Below the pieces are notes generated by a model, which saw only the letters and a list, made by a program, of their open reading frames with translations, made no database searches and was not told where the DNA came from. The position numbers and the translations under genes are program-made. A stretch of 32,225 bases of DNA from Candidatus Zhuqueibacterota bacterium (GTDB lineage: Bacteria > Zhuqueibacterota > Zhuqueibacteria > Residuimicrobiales > JAFGEC01), in contig JAFGEC010000213.1 in the NCBI GenBank assembly GCA_016931775.1, forward strand, positions 1 to 32,225. The letters run 5' to 3'. Shown in pieces: positions 29,601 to 32,225 of the stretch (the stretch's first letter is position 1; every line of letters begins with the position of its first letter).

Positions 29601-29644
29601 TAAATGACTTTTTGATACGAAACCGATTTAAATTCGATCACCAC

Positions 29645-31486
29645 ATGCAGGAAATTCCACAGAATATTGCCCAAAAACTGGCCAATCTCTCCGATAAACC
29701 CGGTGTATATTTATTTAAAGACCGGCGTGGGGATATTATCTATATCGGTAAAGCCAAAGTTCTAAAAAACCGCGTTCGTTCCTATTTTCACAGGGGCCGG
29801 ATTTATGATATAAAGCTTGTGCGGATGGTCAGCCGGATTGAAGATATTGAAACGATTGTAACGGATTCGGAGGTCGAGGCCCTGATTTTGGAAGCCAATC
29901 TGGTCAAAGAGTACAAACCGCGCTACAATATTAATCTCAAGGATGATAAAAGTTTTCCATATATCCGCGTATCCGATGAACCGTTTCCGCGCATTTTTCC
30001 CACTCGCCGGCTGATACGGGATGGCTCTCGTTATTTCGGCCCTTATACGGACGTAAACGGCATGCGTGATGTGCTCAAAGCTATCCGCCGGCTGTTTCCG
30101 GTGAGGTCGTGCAAGTTGAAAATGACGGAGCAGACGGTTCAGAAGGGCAAACACATTGTTTGTTTGGATTATCATATCCACAAGTGTTTAGGCCCATGTG
30201 AAGGATACATTTCAAGAACGGAATATCTGGATATTATCGAGTATGTGGTCAAATTTATTCAGGGCCACACGTCGGAAATAGAAAAACAATTGAAAATCCG
30301 GATAACCGAACTGGCCGAATCGCTTCGGTTTGAAGAGGCTGCCCGTCTGCGCGATCAGTTGAAAGCCGTTACCAATTTTCAGCAGCGTCAAAAAATTGTG
30401 GATCAAACACGAAAAGACCGGGATATTCTTGCCGCCGCCTCAGAAGATCAGGATACCTGCTGTGTGGTTTTTAAGGTGCGCGACGGCAAGATCATTGCCC
30501 GTCAGCATTTTTACCTGCAAAATGTCCGGAATGAAAATCTGGATACGGTCATTGCGGCGTTTATGAAACAATATTATTTAAAAGCTGATTTTATTCCGGC
30601 TGAAATATATCTTCAAGTTGATTTGGGGGAAGAACTCCAGCCGTTGAGTGAATGGTTGTCTATGAAACGCAGTTCGGCGGTTCATATCGTTCAGCCACAG
30701 AGGGGAGAAAAAGCTCAGTTATTACAAATGTGTATAAAAAATGCACGCTTGTTGCTTAACGAGCTGTTGATCCAGAAGCAAAAAGCCCGTGATTATGTCG
30801 CCGGCTCGATAACGGCACTGCAAAAGGATCTGAGCCTGAAAAATCCCCCGAAAAGGATTGAAGCATTTGACATTTCAAATATCCAGGGCGCTGATCCCGT
30901 CGCTTCCATGGTTTGTTTCGTGAACGGGAAACCGTATAAATCCGCTTACCGGCACTACAAGATCCGTAGTAAAAAAAGTCCTGACGATTTTGCCATGATG
31001 AACGAGGTAGTTGGACGGCGGTATAAAAGACTGATAAATGAAAAAGAACCTCTGCCCGACCTTATCCTCATCGACGGCGGCAAGGGCCAGCTTTCCGCTG
31101 CTTTAAAGGCACTTAAAGAGTTGGGTATTCACGAACCATCCATTGCCGCACTGGCGAAAAAACTGGATGAGGTTTTTGTGCCGGGCCAAAAGGATCCCTT
31201 GAATATCCGCAGGGATTCGGCGGGATTGCGTGTTTTACAAAAGGTGCGGGATGAATCTCACCGTTTTGCCATCAGCTATCACCGTAAATTACGAAAAAAG
31301 CGCACTCTGATTTCGGAAATCGATAAAATACCCGGTATCGGACCACAACGCAAGACGCTGCTGTTGAAAAATTTTGGTTCGGTGACAAAAATTAAGCAAA
31401 AATCTGTCGAGGAGCTTTCGGCAATTGCCGGTATTTCCACTAAAACCGCGACACAGGTTTTTGATTATTTCCACAAGGAACGTTAG
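29645..31486 (+). CDS. uvrC: Excinuclease ABC subunit C
   Basis: GIY-YIG (KPGVYLFKDRRGDIIYIGKAKVLKNRVRSYF), UVR motif, endonuclease core (ESFDISN-like IEAFDISNIQGADPVASMV, LILIDGGKGQL), HhH C-terminus. The track begins at GTG 29597; ATG 29645 is an alternative start. Confidence 0.95.
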   Translation: MQEIPQNIAQKLANLSDKPGVYLFKDRRGDIIYIGKAKVLKNRVRSYFHRGRIYDIKLVRMVSRIEDIETIVTDSEVEALILEANLVKEYKPRYNINLKDDKSFPYIRVSDEPFPRIFPTRRLIRDGSRYFGPYTDVNGMRDVLKAIRRLFPVRSCKLKMTEQTVQKGKHIVCLDYHIHKCLGPCEGYISRTEYLDIIEYVVKFIQGHTSEIEKQLKIRITELAESLRFEEAARLRDQLKAVTNFQQRQKIVDQTRKDRDILAAASEDQDTCCVVFKVRDGKIIARQHFYLQNVRNENLDTVIAAFMKQYYLKADFIPAEIYLQVDLGEELQPLSEWLSMKRSSAVHIVQPQRGEKAQLLQMCIKNARLLLNELLIQKQKARDYVAGSITALQKDLSLKNPPKRIEAFDISNIQGADPVASMVCFVNGKPYKSAYRHYKIRSKKSPDDFAMMNEVVGRRYKRLINEKEPLPDLILIDGGKGQLSAALKALKELGIHEPSIAALAKKLDEVFVPGQKDPLNIRRDSAGLRVLQKVRDESHRFAISYHRKLRKKRTLISEIDKIPGIGPQRKTLLLKNFGSVTKIKQKSVEELSAIAGISTKTATQVFDYFHKER

Positions 31487-31487
31487 A

Positions 31488-32225
31488 ATGAAGGCAAAAA
31501 GTTTTATTCTGTTTGGATTATTCTTTCTTACCTGTTCAGGTAATGTTTTTTTAAGTAAGGACGGAACGGAAGGCGACATCAAGGAAAAGCAGTGGGCCAT
31601 ACAAATGGAACCGGATAATCCCCTCAATTATATCGCCCTCGGGAACATATATCTCGAATCCATGCGATATGACGAGGCGATTGCGCAATTTAACAAAGCA
31701 CTGGAGTTGTCACCGGGTCTGAATCCGGGCCTTCTTCAAAAGGGTATTGCCCTGTGGCGCAAGCAGGATAAAAAAGCTGCGCTCAATGCTTTCAAGAGTG
31801 TGCTTTACAGTCCCAAACAAGAAAATCTGCACATCCAAATCGCTCACGAATTGGGTTGTCCTTTTCAGGTTGACCGGATCAGCCACGGAAACGGCGAGTA
31901 TGCTTTCCCTGCTCCCTCACCGGTTCGGGATGAATTGCTCTGCCAGTCTACACGCGACGGTAACTGGGAATTGTACCTGCTCGATTTTACCGGCCAAGTC
32001 ATCAAAAGAGTAACCGATAATTACGCCAGAGACGAATCGCCGGTATTTGCACCGGACGGGAAAACCTTTGCCTTTACCTCAACCCGTGATGATTCGCTGC
32101 ATACAAGTTTCGAAAAAATTTGCCGTAATATTTACCTCGGCAATATTGAATCAGGCAGTGTGACACCGCTTGTCAGTGATCCTTCGGACGACTGGTCGCC
32201 GGTTTTTTCACCGGACGGTGAAAAA
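31488..32225 (+). CDS. Exported TPR protein with PD40/TolB-like beta-propeller repeats, truncated by window end
   Basis: Not in the ORF track because it has no stop. MKAKSFILFGLFFLTCSGNVFL... TPR NYIALGNIYLESMRYDEAIAQFNKALELSP, then DESPVFAPDGKTFAFTSTRDD and DDWSPVFSPDGE. Confidence 0.85.
   Translation, partial: MKAKSFILFGLFFLTCSGNVFLSKDGTEGDIKEKQWAIQMEPDNPLNYIALGNIYLESMRYDEAIAQFNKALELSPGLNPGLLQKGIALWRKQDKKAALNAFKSVLYSPKQENLHIQIAHELGCPFQVDRISHGNGEYAFPAPSPVRDELLCQSTRDGNWELYLLDFTGQVIKRVTDNYARDESPVFAPDGKTFAFTSTRDDSLHTSFEKICRNIYLGNIESGSVTPLVSDPSDDWSPVFSPDGEK

Noticed and set aside
1-32225. CRISPR arrays, transposases, phage genes, rRNA or tRNA genes
   Set aside because: No spaced direct repeats, transposase or phage motifs, or structural RNA signatures were seen on reading through the window.

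Overview
The window is 32.2 kb of mid-GC bacterial chromosome, mostly housekeeping genes. The taxon is not determinable from sequence alone; an FCB-group-like lineage is a guess. In order: (1) the C-terminus of a GH28-like beta-helix protein and a lipoprotein-type glycoside hydrolase; (2) a nine-gene aromatic amino acid operon (chorismate mutase, DAHP synthase, tyrA, aroA, aroE, aroC, aroK, aroB, aroQ) with overlapping or closely abutting genes; (3) on the minus strand, a LytTR response regulator and LytS-type histidine kinase; (4) divergent to it, an ABC ATPase and an ABC permease fused to an M1-type metallopeptidase; (5) polX, CPBP protease, mltG, pcrA/uvrD, a large TPR protein and nadC in a tight run; (6) a ClpX-like AAA+ protein without a zinc-binding domain, uvrC, and a truncated TPR/PD40 protein. 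The most notable item is in the 213-nt gap before the aromatic operon. It contains a near-consensus promoter and an unannotated 19-codon ORF, MTEFFYNFYYLIGPSSGKV*, rich in Phe and Tyr codons. It also contains two mutually exclusive RNA hairpins: an antiterminator at 2888-2943 and a 10-bp intrinsic terminator at 2933-2958 followed by six T. The antiterminator's 5' arm lies inside the leader ORF just downstream of the Phe/Tyr codons. This fits ribosome-mediated transcription attenuation of the whole shikimate/Tyr operon by Phe/Tyr supply, using a compact three-segment layout.
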